Positions 1-8,755 of a stretch of 64,000 nt of DNA are shown here, piece after piece (position 1 is the first letter of the stretch; each line of letters starts with the position of its first letter). The notes beneath the pieces were generated by a model, which was given only the letters and a program-made list of their open reading frames with translations, made no database searches and had not been told where the DNA came from. Location of the stretch: the NCBI RefSeq assembly GCF_017654315.1, contig NZ_CP072203.1, forward strand, positions 5,022,001 through 5,086,000, in the 5' to 3' direction. The DNA comes from Gordonia polyisoprenivorans (GTDB lineage: Bacteria; Actinomycetota; Actinomycetes; Mycobacteriales; Mycobacteriaceae). The translations under genes and the position numbers were made by a program.

Positions 1-1905
1 CCCGCCCTCACCGACAAAGCGGTTCGGGACACCGTGACCGGTCGCGTCGATCAACCGCGACCGCGCCTCGAGGGTCGGCGAGGTCTGATAGGCGACCATG
101 GCCAACTGCGCGGCGAGAAACGGGTCGCGATCCTCCAACTCACTCGACTGGATGGCCAACTGTCGGCTCAGCGCCTGATTCCGGGCGGCCTCGGCCTGCT
201 CGCGCTGACCGACCGCATGTACGCCGGTGATCACCGCGATGACCGCTGCGGTGACTGCGACGATGCCGAAGACCCCGGCGGTCAGCGCGATTCGGCGCAG
301 CTGACGACTGCGGCGGCGCTCCTGGGCGTCCTGGGCGCGTACCCGCGCCTCACCGGCCTCCAGGAAGCCACGGCTGGCCTGATCCAGCGAGGAGCCGTCG
401 TCGGCGAGCGGCCGGAACATCTCCAGCCGGGCCCGCAGCGGCAGCAGGTCGTCGGGCCGTCCGTTGGCCTCCCACGTGTCCCGCAGGGTTTGTAGTCGGC
501 GCCGCAGCAACAGCCGTTCCCGGTCGGCGTCAATCCACTCGCCCAGCCGCGGCCAGGCCGTCAGCAGCGCCTCGTGTGCGACCTGGGCGTGCGAGGTCGT
601 CACCGTGACCAGACGTGCCGCGGCGAACGTCTCGAGCACATGACGGTTGTCCCCGGCCGGGTCGTCGGCGTCGAGATCGGCGAGACGGACGGTGCGCCGG
701 GTGACGGTCTCCTCGTCGACGTTGACCATTTCCAACAGGATTCGGCGCGCCACGTCCCGCTGCGCGTCGTCGAGTGAGTCATACACCGACTCCGCGGTCT
801 GTTCGACGGCCCCCGAGATACGCCCGGTCGACACATAGTCGCGCACGGTGAGTCGTCGGCGATCGGACTTCTCCCAGGTTGCACGCAGGGCATGGGACAG
901 CAGTGGCAGTACGCCCGCGCCGACCGGCCGCACGCTCGTCGACGGCGCCACGTCGTCGAGCAACATGGTCACCAGATCGTCGTCGACGGTGAGCCCGGCG
1001 ACCTCGGCGGGTCGCACGATCACCTCCCGCAGCTGTGCGGGCAGCATCGGCGTGACGAGCAGCTGCGAGTCGGCCAGCACCGACGCGATGATCGGCCCGG
1101 CGGCGGCACGCTCGTAGAAGTCGGCGCGCAACACCCCAATCACCACGGTGCGCCGGCGCCCGGTGTACTCGGCCAGCCGGGTGGTCAGCCGTGCCCGCCC
1201 GGCGGAATCACCCTGGGTCCACAGCTCCTCGAGCTGATCGATCACAAGCAGCGCCGGACCGTCGCCGGGCGTCTCATCGAGTGTTGCGACGGCCTGCTCG
1301 AGTGCGGCGGCCGGATCGTCGCCGGGCTCCATGACTGCCGCGCGCCAGTCGATGAACGGCTCCTGCGTGCCGATGCGCGGTAGCAGGCCCGCCCGAACGA
1401 GCGATGACTTGCCCACCCCGGATGCCCCGACCACCGCGACGGCGTGCAGCCAGCCGGGCCCACCGTCTCCGACCGACTGGTCCGGCTCCGGGCCGGGACC
1501 GGGCACAGTCTCGGGAAGCCGGGAGCGCACCATGTCGGCGAGCCGGTCGATCAGCTCGTCGCGACCGAAGAACCAGGCCCCGTCGTCGGCCGAGAACGGC
1601 GCGAAGCCCCGGTACGGCGACACCGCCGACGCCGACCTGCGGGCGCGCCGCGACGACCGTTCGGCCGCGGCCCACCACCGCTGGACGTCGGCCTCCTCGA
1701 CGACGCCGCACGTGGCCAGGACACGCTCGAACATCTCCCGGCTCGCCCGCGTCGGGGCGTGCTGTCCGGCGAACCACCCGGCGACCGTGCCCAGCAGCGC
1801 GCCGGCGTCGGACGCGACCTCGCGCACACTCATCCCGGACCGTTCGCGGAGCCCGGTGAGGGCGCGGCCGAGCTCGTCGCGGGTGTGCACAGCATCGGGT
1901 CCCAT
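1..1905 (-). CDS. HTH-nSTAND1 NTPase with membrane segment, 3' end outside window
   Basis: The reading frame is open from an ATG at 1905 to the window edge (635 codons, C-terminus missing). Residues about 5-60 look like an XRE-type helix-turn-helix (a SGMSVREVASDAG-type helix pair). A linker leads to FFGRDELI and a Walker A motif GASGVGKS near residue 160, then a Walker B-like LLVIDQLEELW near 220 and the conserved RADFYERA stretch, together typical of the nSTAND1 NTPase family. A hydrophobic segment near 540-567 is a probable single transmembrane helix. The family usually carries WD40 repeats after this point, and the last visible residues (FLAAQLAMVAYQTSPT) resemble the linker before such repeats. 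nSTAND proteins are signal-gated oligomerising switches; the ligand here is unknown. A regulatory or defence role is inference. Confidence 0.85.
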   Translation of the reverse strand, partial: MGPDAVHTRDELGRALTGLRERSGMSVREVASDAGALLGTVAGWFAGQHAPTRASREMFERVLATCGVVEEADVQRWWAAAERSSRRARRSASAVSPYRGFAPFSADDGAWFFGRDELIDRLADMVRSRLPETVPGPGPEPDQSVGDGGPGWLHAVAVVGASGVGKSSLVRAGLLPRIGTQEPFIDWRAAVMEPGDDPAAALEQAVATLDETPGDGPALLVIDQLEELWTQGDSAGRARLTTRLAEYTGRRRTVVIGVLRADFYERAAAGPIIASVLADSQLLVTPMLPAQLREVIVRPAEVAGLTVDDDLVTMLLDDVAPSTSVRPVGAGVLPLLSHALRATWEKSDRRRLTVRDYVSTGRISGAVEQTAESVYDSLDDAQRDVARRILLEMVNVDEETVTRRTVRLADLDADDPAGDNRHVLETFAAARLVTVTTSHAQVAHEALLTAWPRLGEWIDADRERLLLRRRLQTLRDTWEANGRPDDLLPLRARLEMFRPLADDGSSLDQASRGFLEAGEARVRAQDAQERRRSRQLRRIALTAGVFGIVAVTAAVIAVITGVHAVGQREQAEAARNQALSRQLAIQSSELEDRDPFLAAQLAMVAYQTSPTLEARSRLIDATGHGVPNRFVGEGG

Positions 1906-2128
1906 GGCGAGAAGAGTCCTTGTCGTCGGACCAGATTCGCGCTGGTCAGCGTATCGAGAAATGTATCGACTTCCGATTCTCAGCCACCGCGGCGCGCTTC
2001 GTCATCCCCTCCGCACCAAGATTGGTCCGCGCGGACTACACCGCGACGTCATCTGCGCGCCGGCGAGTAGGGCTGCGGCGCGAATCAATCAGGAGGTCAT
2101 CATCATCCCCGGTACCGAGGAGCCACCG

Positions 2129-2440
2129 TTGCATCGGCGACCCCAGCACGATTCGCGACCCCACCTCGATCCCCGCCATCGCCACCTGTACGCGGTGAAC
2201 CGTCCGGCGAGCCGACGTCCCGAGCTGTCGCGCCGTGAGATCGAGGTGCTCGTCGCCTGGCTGCACGCCGAGTCCAAACAAGAGGCCGCCAAATCACTGT
2301 TCATCAGTGTGTCGACGGTGAGCACCCACGTTGCCCGTATCCGGGCGAAGTACGAGTCGGCGGGCCGGGCGGCGAACACCAAGTCGGCGTTGTTCGCCCG
2401 CGCGATCCAGGACGGTTACGTCTCGCTCGACGAGTGGTGA
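2129..2440 (+). CDS. LuxR-type HTH transcriptional regulator (stand-alone)
   Basis: This is a short protein (about 103 aa) whose C-terminal 65 residues are a GerE/LuxR helix-turn-helix: LSRREIEVLVAWL, then the recognition helix region ISVSTVSTHVARIRAKY, ending LFARAIQDGYVSLDEW. No receiver or ligand-binding domain is present, so it is a DNA-binding domain on its own. The frame stays open far upstream, but that part lies antisense to the nSTAND gene. A TTG at 2129 is preceded by GAGGAG at 2117-2122 with a 6-nt gap and is my preferred start; GTG at 2197 would be shorter. It is divergent from the nSTAND gene. The family is certain, the start and target genes are not. Confidence 0.75.
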   Translation: MHRRPQHDSRPHLDPRHRHLYAVNRPASRRPELSRREIEVLVAWLHAESKQEAAKSLFISVSTVSTHVARIRAKYESAGRAANTKSALFARAIQDGYVSLDEW

Positions 2441-2457
2441 GTTCGGTTACGGGCCCG

Positions 2458-2517
2458 CTCGTCTGACGGCACCTCGTCTGACGGGCCCTCGTCTGACGGG
2501 CCCTCGTCTGACGGCAC
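2458..2517. repeat. Four tandem 15-bp repeats
   Basis: Four contiguous 15-bp units start at 2458, 2473, 2488 and 2503. Each begins CTCGTCTGACGG and ends CAC or GCC. The array lies in the gap between the convergent LuxR-type gene and the mycolyltransferase gene. Its function is not known; no terminator-like stem is evident inside a single unit. Confidence 0.9.
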
Positions 2518-2639
2518 CGTCGACGACGCGGTACCCGACCCGGAAGGGGGTCCGATGCCACGTCGTCGACGGTTCCGCCACGCACCCGCAGATCACCCCA
2601 GGCAAGGCGCCGCATCCCCTGTCGGCGCCTGTCCGGTGA

Positions 2640-3611
2640 TCAGCGGTCCCGGAACCAGCCGGAGTTCTTGGCGCGCCAGACCATGTCCTGCCAATAACCC
2701 CACGTGTGAGTGCCCACGTTCGGGAAGTCGGAGGTGATCCGGATGCCCTGTAATGCGGCGGCCACCTCGAACGACCGGGTCTGCGCGAGTGCCACCGCCT
2801 CGAGCGGAGTGCCCTTCACGGAGTTGACGGCATCGGTGTTGTATCGGCCCCAGGCGGCCGATCCCGCGGCCACCCGGATCTTCATGCCGCGCATCCGTGG
2901 CAGCTGGACGAGCGCGTCGTTGCGCTGCCAGCGGTCGCTCCACGGCGGCCCCCACATCGCATCCGCGCTGAACGGACCCACCCCGGCTTCGACGCCCGCG
3001 TCGATCAGCGCCAGGCGCACGGCCTCGCGCATCGTCGGCGCCGACAGGTTCACATAGCCCGACATCGAGAACACATGCGAGATCCGGTTGCGGTGATACG
3101 CGCCGTAGATCATCGCCGATCCGCCACCCATCGAGATGCCCATGATGGCGTATTTGCCCCACGGTCCGACGGCGAGTCCGCGCGCATCCAGTGCGGCGAC
3201 GATGCGGTCCAACCGGCACGTCCACATGTAGCGGTACTTGATCTTGTTGCCGGGGCTGGTGGTGTCCCAGTTGGTGTAGAAGCTCGCGAGTCCACCGACG
3301 GGTTCGACGACGTTGACGCCCGAGTCGGCCAGACGGGCGATGTTGGTCTCGTGACGCCAGCCGCTCATGTCGCTGGTGGCGCGCAGTCCGTCGAGGGCGA
3401 TCACCGTCTTGTAGTTGCCCGGCCGGGCCCAGATGTCGACCGGGCTCGCGGGCATCCCGCACCCGCCGACCGAGATCCGGTTCAGCGATGCGGCATCTGC
3501 GTCACCGACACCACTGGACAGGGAGATCACCAACGCCGACGCCACGATGGTCGCGGCGACGATTCGCCGGCCCAGGCGCTTGTGGACCGACCGTCTCAGA
3601 CTTGAACGCAC
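2640..3611 (-). CDS. Secreted mycolyltransferase / antigen 85-like esterase
   Basis: With the GTG start at 3611 the product has 323 aa. A basic n-region (RRSVHKRLGRR) and hydrophobic core followed by GDADAAS form a Sec signal peptide of about 40 residues. Mature-domain landmarks match the Ag85/corynomycolyltransferase fold: LDGLRATSDMSGWRHETN near 73-90, YTNWD near 112-116, nucleophile elbow GISMGGGSA with Ser160, and THTWGYW with His302 near the end. The enzyme should transfer mycolates between trehalose esters and arabinogalactan in the cell envelope. The frame extends upstream to ATG 3674 and TTG 3695, but these give an unusually long n-region. It sits downstream of a set of TGTGAC-type repeats that could control it. 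Confidence 0.88.
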   Translation of the reverse strand: MRSSLRRSVHKRLGRRIVAATIVASALVISLSSGVGDADAASLNRISVGGCGMPASPVDIWARPGNYKTVIALDGLRATSDMSGWRHETNIARLADSGVNVVEPVGGLASFYTNWDTTSPGNKIKYRYMWTCRLDRIVAALDARGLAVGPWGKYAIMGISMGGGSAMIYGAYHRNRISHVFSMSGYVNLSAPTMREAVRLALIDAGVEAGVGPFSADAMWGPPWSDRWQRNDALVQLPRMRGMKIRVAAGSAAWGRYNTDAVNSVKGTPLEAVALAQTRSFEVAAALQGIRITSDFPNVGTHTWGYWQDMVWRAKNSGWFRDR

Positions 3612-3703
3612 GCCGAGGACATTAGGGCGGTGCGGACCGCTCTCACCAGCCTCGTGACCACAGGGCACCGACATTGAGACCAGCCAGTTACCCAAGTGGC
3701 AAT

Positions 3704-3728
3704 TGTGACTGGATGTTACTAGTGTGAC
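3704..3728. promoter_or_regulatory. Triple direct repeat resembling an MtrA box
   Basis: TGTGAC (3704-3709), TGTTAC (3714-3719) and TGTGAC (3723-3728) lie in the same orientation at 10- and 9-bp steps, about one helical turn each. On the minus strand they read GTCACA / GTAACA / GTCACA. MtrA of actinobacteria is known to bind loosely conserved GTCACA- or GTAAC-type direct repeats, including upstream of an Ag85 gene in mycobacteria. The site lies about 93 bp upstream of the mycolyltransferase start and about 160 bp upstream of the diphosphatase gene. Assignment to MtrA is inference. Confidence 0.45.
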
Positions 3729-3888
3729 TCATAAGGTCTAGGTTGCTCTGAATTCGCTGAGCGAAACATGTGGAGAACCTGAATCGATTTCGATGTTCGG
3801 GCAACCGAGGCTACCGCCGGGTGGCACACTCAGGACTCAGACGGAGCATCCGGCCGATCAGCCGGGCTCATCGGCGAGAGGGCCGGCC

Positions 3889-4791
3889 ATGGACAGCGAC
3901 TCCACCCCGTTCCCGGACGCATCCGCCCCATTGCCAGGCGCATCCATTCCGGGCCGCGGAGTGAGCCGGCGCACCTTCCTCACCACGACGGCCGCCCTCG
4001 GCATCGGCGCGGTCGCCGGAACGGGCGTCGCCGGCATCGCATGGGGTGCTCCCCCACCGGACTGCGGCAGTCCGTCGGATTCGAGCAAGACGAACGGCCG
4101 TTTCTGGCTGTGGGATCAGGTCAAGGGGTGCACGCCCGCCCAGCCCGGGTCCAACCTCTACGTCAAGCAGATCTCGGCGAGTCCCAACCGCTTCTACGCG
4201 ATCCGTCGAGGCGGCGACAACCCGCACGGCAACAACGACATGCTGCTCATGCCGACCAATCGCATCTCGGGTATCGAATGCAGCTACCTGCGCCACGATC
4301 CGCCCAACTGGTGGTCCGGTGCGTGGCGCGAGGCCGTCGCGAACATCCCGGCCAAGCCGTCCTCCCCGCTCGCACTCGGCGTCAACTCCAAGGACCGACG
4401 AGGCCAGGACCAACTCCACATCCACCTGTCCCAGGTCTTCTATCCGACGTTCAGTGATCTCCGGCAGATCCAACCGGTGACCAAGATCAGCGACTGGATG
4501 ACGCCGCAGGCCAACGTCGAGCTACGCATCAACGATCGCCACAAGACCCCGCTGCGCAAGACCGCCTGGTTCCGGGTGGTCAAGTACACCGGGGCGTTGC
4601 CGAATCTGTTCGCCGAACTCGCGAAGGTCCTCCCGGCGACCGAGAGCATGGAACACCAGGTCGTCGGGGCAGTCTGGACCGGCATCGGGAGCACCTACTA
4701 CCTGATCAACAGCACGGCACTGAAGACACCCAAGGGACCGGGGACGGGCCTGCTGGACTACATCTACAACTGGCCGGCCAACAAACCCTGA
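3889..4791 (+). CDS. cdh: Tat-exported CDP-diacylglycerol diphosphatase (CDH family)
   Basis: This 300-aa protein starts at ATG 3889, with GAGAGGG 7 nt upstream. A twin-arginine signal is seen: GVSRRTFLTTTAALGIG followed by a hydrophobic stretch and AWGAPP. The mature part has CDH-family signatures: NNDMLLMPTNRISGIEC near 120-135, LGVNSKDRRGQDQ, and the histidine pair of LHIHLSQ (His177, His179), related to the HIT-like active site. The family hydrolyses CDP-diacylglycerol to CMP and phosphatidate; M. tuberculosis Rv2289 and E. coli Cdh are relatives. The Tat signal places it outside the cytoplasm in a folded form. The frame opens further upstream at 3793, but that extension has no signal-peptide logic. 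Confidence 0.87.
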   Translation: MDSDSTPFPDASAPLPGASIPGRGVSRRTFLTTTAALGIGAVAGTGVAGIAWGAPPPDCGSPSDSSKTNGRFWLWDQVKGCTPAQPGSNLYVKQISASPNRFYAIRRGGDNPHGNNDMLLMPTNRISGIECSYLRHDPPNWWSGAWREAVANIPAKPSSPLALGVNSKDRRGQDQLHIHLSQVFYPTFSDLRQIQPVTKISDWMTPQANVELRINDRHKTPLRKTAWFRVVKYTGALPNLFAELAKVLPATESMEHQVVGAVWTGIGSTYYLINSTALKTPKGPGTGLLDYIYNWPANKP

Positions 4792-5093
4792 CACATCGCC
4801 CCAGCTCACCGGATCGATATCTGTGAGCATCCGATGGAATCGGTCACGAATCGGCCACGGCAGGCCTTCACCACTGGCGCATTCGCACGCCGCGTAGATA
4901 CTGAGATCACCTGACACGCAGTGACTCTCGGGCCGAGAAGCAGTAACCGAACGGCCGCCGCCGCAACGAGTGTCGGGCCTGCGCAACGTCGCGCCGGCCG
5001 ACGATGCCTTTCCCCGCCTCGTGCAATCGGGCGGGTTCACCTCCGCGCATGCCTCGTGACGAGGCCGCGCACCGGGAGAAAGCCGGTGACACC
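4792..5093. other. Intergenic stretch without recognisable feature
   Basis: About 300 bp separate the diphosphatase stop from the TIGR04222-type gene. I see no convincing hairpin terminator, repeat or coding signal. A GGGAGAA at 5074-5080 serves as ribosome binding site for the downstream ATG at 5094. A promoter for the downstream unit is expected here but not identifiable by eye. Confidence 0.5.
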
Positions 5094-6074
5094 ATGAACG
5101 GTCCCGACACCTGGGGTATCCCCAGCACGACCTTCCTCGCCCTCTACGCCGTCATCTCGGTGGCGGCCCTCGCCGTCGTCATCGTGCGGCGACGTCCCGC
5201 CCACCAGCGGGTCGACGATCTCCCCGACCTCACTCCCGCACAGATCGGAGCATTGGCCTCCGAGGAGAATGCGGTCCTCGCCGCGGTCGCCCAGCTCCGG
5301 GCAGCCGGCTACATCACCTCGAATGGACGCGTGACCAATCGACTGAAAGCTGCACCCGCACAGAATGATCGGTTTGTGCGGGCGGTCGGTGACCGTTATG
5401 CGCGACGCGGCACGGGTGCCCTGCGTGACGTGTCGGCGCCGTTGCGGCAGGTGCACTCGGAACTCACCGAAGCGGGCCTGCGCCACGCACGCCGACGCGC
5501 GGTCGGGGTGGCCGTCCTGATTCCGGTACTCGTCCTCGGGCTGGCGCGGATCGTGGCCGGGCTCTCCCATCGCAAGCCGGTCGGCTATCTCGTCGTCATC
5601 GTGATATGCCTTGCTGCGGTGTGCATCTGGTGTGCCGTCCACCCTTGTGAGCGAACCGGGCGCGGCGATTCGGTGCTCACCGAACTGCGGCGGCGCCACC
5701 GGCTGCTCGCGCCGCAGTACCGGCCTGCGCTCGCCACTCTCGGCGCACACCACGCCGCGGTGGCCGCAGCCCTGTACGGCATCGAGGCCCTTACACTGCT
5801 CGATCCGCGCCTGGCCGCCGACCCGTCGCTCCGGCCGCCGACGACGGCCCCCGATCCGGTGATCGCCACGCCCACAACACCTGTCAAGCAGAAGGCCCGC
5901 TCGCGACGTGCCACGAGCAGCAGCGGGACATCGTGGTTCGGGTCCACCTTCTACGATGGCAGCGACGGCGGCTCGCATCACGGGGCTTCATCACACAGTT
6001 GCGGCGGAGGCTGGAGTGGCTGCAGCAGTGGCGGATCCAGCTGTGGGGGCGGTGGCGGCGGCTGCGGCGGGTGA
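5094..6074 (+). CDS. TIGR04222-type membrane protein with Cys-heptad C-terminal tail
   Basis: ATG at 5094 with GGGAGAA upstream gives 326 aa. One transmembrane helix lies near residues 10-30. A soluble part (DLTPAQIGALASEENAVLAA..., then YARRGTGALRDVSAPL) matches what I know of the TIGR04222 domain. Two more helices lie near 140-180, followed by a conserved-looking helical stretch ending ALTLLDPRLA. The last 50 residues are low-complexity Gly/Ser/His/Cys. Cysteines fall at 303, 310, 317 and 324, each exactly seven residues apart, preceded by SHHGASSHS. The next gene, a DUF692/MNIO enzyme 37 bp downstream, belongs to a family that modifies cysteines in peptide substrates, so this tail is a plausible substrate. 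That link is inference. Confidence 0.8.
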   Translation: MNGPDTWGIPSTTFLALYAVISVAALAVVIVRRRPAHQRVDDLPDLTPAQIGALASEENAVLAAVAQLRAAGYITSNGRVTNRLKAAPAQNDRFVRAVGDRYARRGTGALRDVSAPLRQVHSELTEAGLRHARRRAVGVAVLIPVLVLGLARIVAGLSHRKPVGYLVVIVICLAAVCIWCAVHPCERTGRGDSVLTELRRRHRLLAPQYRPALATLGAHHAAVAAALYGIEALTLLDPRLAADPSLRPPTTAPDPVIATPTTPVKQKARSRRATSSSGTSWFGSTFYDGSDGGSHHGASSHSCGGGWSGCSSGGSSCGGGGGGCGG

Positions 6075-6111
6075 TCACCACGAGACGGGCACATCAGAGA
6101 AAGGGCTCCGC

Positions 6112-6960
6112 ATGAACAGATCACGTAGTGCGTCGCAGGTCGCCGGTATCGGGATCGGCTGGCGCCCGGAGATCGCGGCCGTCGTCGACGGCCTCCCCGG
6201 CCTCGGATTCTGTGAGGTCATCGCCGAATCGGTGCCGTACATCGACGTCGAACCGCTTACGGCGCTGGGGGTGCCGGTGATCCCGCACGGCGTCGGCCTG
6301 TCGTTGGGCGGTGCCGAGCCGGTGACCGACGACCGGATCGACATCCTGGCCCGTGCGGCTCGCCGCCTGCGCTCACCGCTGGTCAGTGAGCACATCGCGT
6401 TCGTCCGAGCGGGCGGCGTCGAGGCCGGGCACCTGCTGCCCGTCCCCCGGACGCGCGAAGCGCTGGCAGTGTTGTGCGACAACATCACTCGCACCCAGGA
6501 CCGGTTGTCGGTGCCGCTGGCGGTGGAGAACATCGCAGCACTGTTCTCCTGGCCCGACGACGAATACACCGAGGGTGAGTTCCTCACCGAGATCGTCGAG
6601 CGCACCGGGGTCCGACTGCTGCTGGACGTCGCGAATGTGTATGCGTGCGCCCGCAACTCGGGTGCCAACCCGGCCGTCGAACTCTCCCGGATGCCGCTCG
6701 AGGCGATCGCCTACTGTCACGTGGCCGGCGGCGAATCCGACGGGGTGCTCTATCACGACACCCACACCGCACCCGTTCCCGACGCGGTGCTCGACCTCGT
6801 CACCCGGCTCGCCGCCACCGGGCGCGCACCGGCGTTCATGCTCGAGCGCGACGGCCGGTATCCGCCGGTGACCGAACTCCTCGGTGAACTCGACGCGATC
6901 GCCGACGCCGCACGGATGGACCGGATCACCGTCGGCAGCCGCTGGTGGGCGGCGTCGTGA
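6112..6960 (+). CDS. DUF692 / MNIO-family multinuclear non-heme iron enzyme
   Basis: This 282-aa TIM-barrel protein belongs to the DUF692 (MbnB/TglH/bufferin-synthase) family. Family metal-site motifs are visible in order: HGVGLSLG (His59), SEHIAF (Glu93, His94), VENIA (Glu139), LLLDVANVY (Asp172, Asn175), CHVAGG (His203), YHDTHTAPVPD (Asp216, His218) and LERDGRYP (Glu near 252). Known members use two or three iron ions and O2 to rearrange cysteine residues of ribosomal peptides. ATG 6112 has GAGAAAGG upstream and lies 37 bp after the Cys-tailed membrane protein. Its stop overlaps the next gene's GTG by 4 bp. Enzyme class is secure; substrate and product are not known from sequence. Confidence 0.9.
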   Translation: MNRSRSASQVAGIGIGWRPEIAAVVDGLPGLGFCEVIAESVPYIDVEPLTALGVPVIPHGVGLSLGGAEPVTDDRIDILARAARRLRSPLVSEHIAFVRAGGVEAGHLLPVPRTREALAVLCDNITRTQDRLSVPLAVENIAALFSWPDDEYTEGEFLTEIVERTGVRLLLDVANVYACARNSGANPAVELSRMPLEAIAYCHVAGGESDGVLYHDTHTAPVPDAVLDLVTRLAATGRAPAFMLERDGRYPPVTELLGELDAIADAARMDRITVGSRWWAAS

Positions 6961-7250
6961 CCGGCCTCGCCCGGCGGCAGGAAGCGCTCGTGCGCGCGCT
7001 CGTCACCGGTGCGCCGCCGCCTGCGGGCTTCGATCCGACGCGGCTGCGCGCCGTCGAGGACGCCCTGTTGCGCAAACGGTCCGGTGAGGCGGCCCGACAT
7101 CTACCGCTGCTGTGCGCAGAACTCGGGGAGCGCAGGTTCACCGAGTTGTTCTGCGCGTGGGCGCGCCGGCGGGAGCGGGGCGGATCGTGTGCCGATGCCG
7201 CGGCGTTCGCCGCGCAGCTGCCCGCAGACGTAGCAGAAGGTCACGCGTAG
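6957..7250 (+). CDS. Small partner protein of the MNIO enzyme (SCO6045-like)
   Basis: A 97-aa protein starts at GTG 6957, overlapping the MNIO stop as GTGA, which implies translational coupling. The sequence is helical and Arg/Ala-rich: LARRQEALVRALVTG, FDPTRLRAVEDALLRKRSGEAARHLPLLCAELG, RFTELFCAWARRR. It resembles the small proteins that follow DUF692 genes in Streptomyces and, in layout, the DUF2063-type partners of bufferin and methanobactin systems, which recruit the precursor peptide. An upstream in-frame GTG at 6945 is possible. The partner role is inferred from position and size; no catalytic motif is visible. Confidence 0.7.
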   Translation: MTGLARRQEALVRALVTGAPPPAGFDPTRLRAVEDALLRKRSGEAARHLPLLCAELGERRFTELFCAWARRRERGGSCADAAAFAAQLPADVAEGHA

Positions 7251-7298
7251 GGCGAACCTTCTGCTACATCTGCGGCAGCATCGCCTGACGCAACGAGA

Positions 7299-7334
7299 AA
7301 GGCGCCCCAACCGCGAAAGCAGTTGGGGCGCCTT
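7299..7334. terminator. Bidirectional intrinsic terminator between convergent units
   Basis: There is a perfect 13-bp stem: AAGGCGCCCCAAC (7299-7311), a 10-nt loop, and GTTGGGGCGCCTT (7322-7334). It separates the MNIO unit on the plus strand from tuf on the minus strand and ends in A/T-rich flanks in both directions. Confidence 0.85.
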
Positions 7335-7355
7335 GATGACTCAGTGAGTCAGGGT

Positions 7356-7375
7356 GTCACTTGACGATCCGTGAC
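7356..7375 (-). repeat. Partial second copy of the tuf 3' end
   Basis: GTCACTTGACGATCCGTGAC at 7356-7375 repeats the terminal codons and stop of tuf (7433-7454) apart from a 2-bp deletion. The copy lies 77 bp beyond the true stop. It looks like a scar of duplication or recombination at the tuf end, though chance similarity of this length cannot be excluded. Confidence 0.55.
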
Positions 7376-7380
7376 GCAGG

Positions 7381-7427
7381 CCCGTGCCCACATGACAACG
7401 CTCTCACGCCACCACAGAGGGCACGGG
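7381..7427 (-). terminator. Hairpin directly downstream of tuf
   Basis: CCCGTGCCC (7381-7389) and GGGCACGGG (7419-7427) form a perfect 9-bp stem with a 29-nt loop, starting 6 bp after the tuf stop. No T-run follows on the minus strand, so it may protect the mRNA 3' end or act with the stronger hairpin further downstream. Confidence 0.5.
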
Positions 7428-7433
7428 AAATCG

Positions 7434-8624
<1,191 letters not shown>

Positions 8625-8755
8625 TTGATTGTCCTCCTGGACTTGTTGCTCTACTGGGCGGATCCCAGCAGGGGTTTTCTCTTACGTTGTTCGCGCCGTG
8701 TCACCACGACGTCGGTCGCCGTGAGCGCTTCGCGACAGACCGCGCAGCGAGTGAA

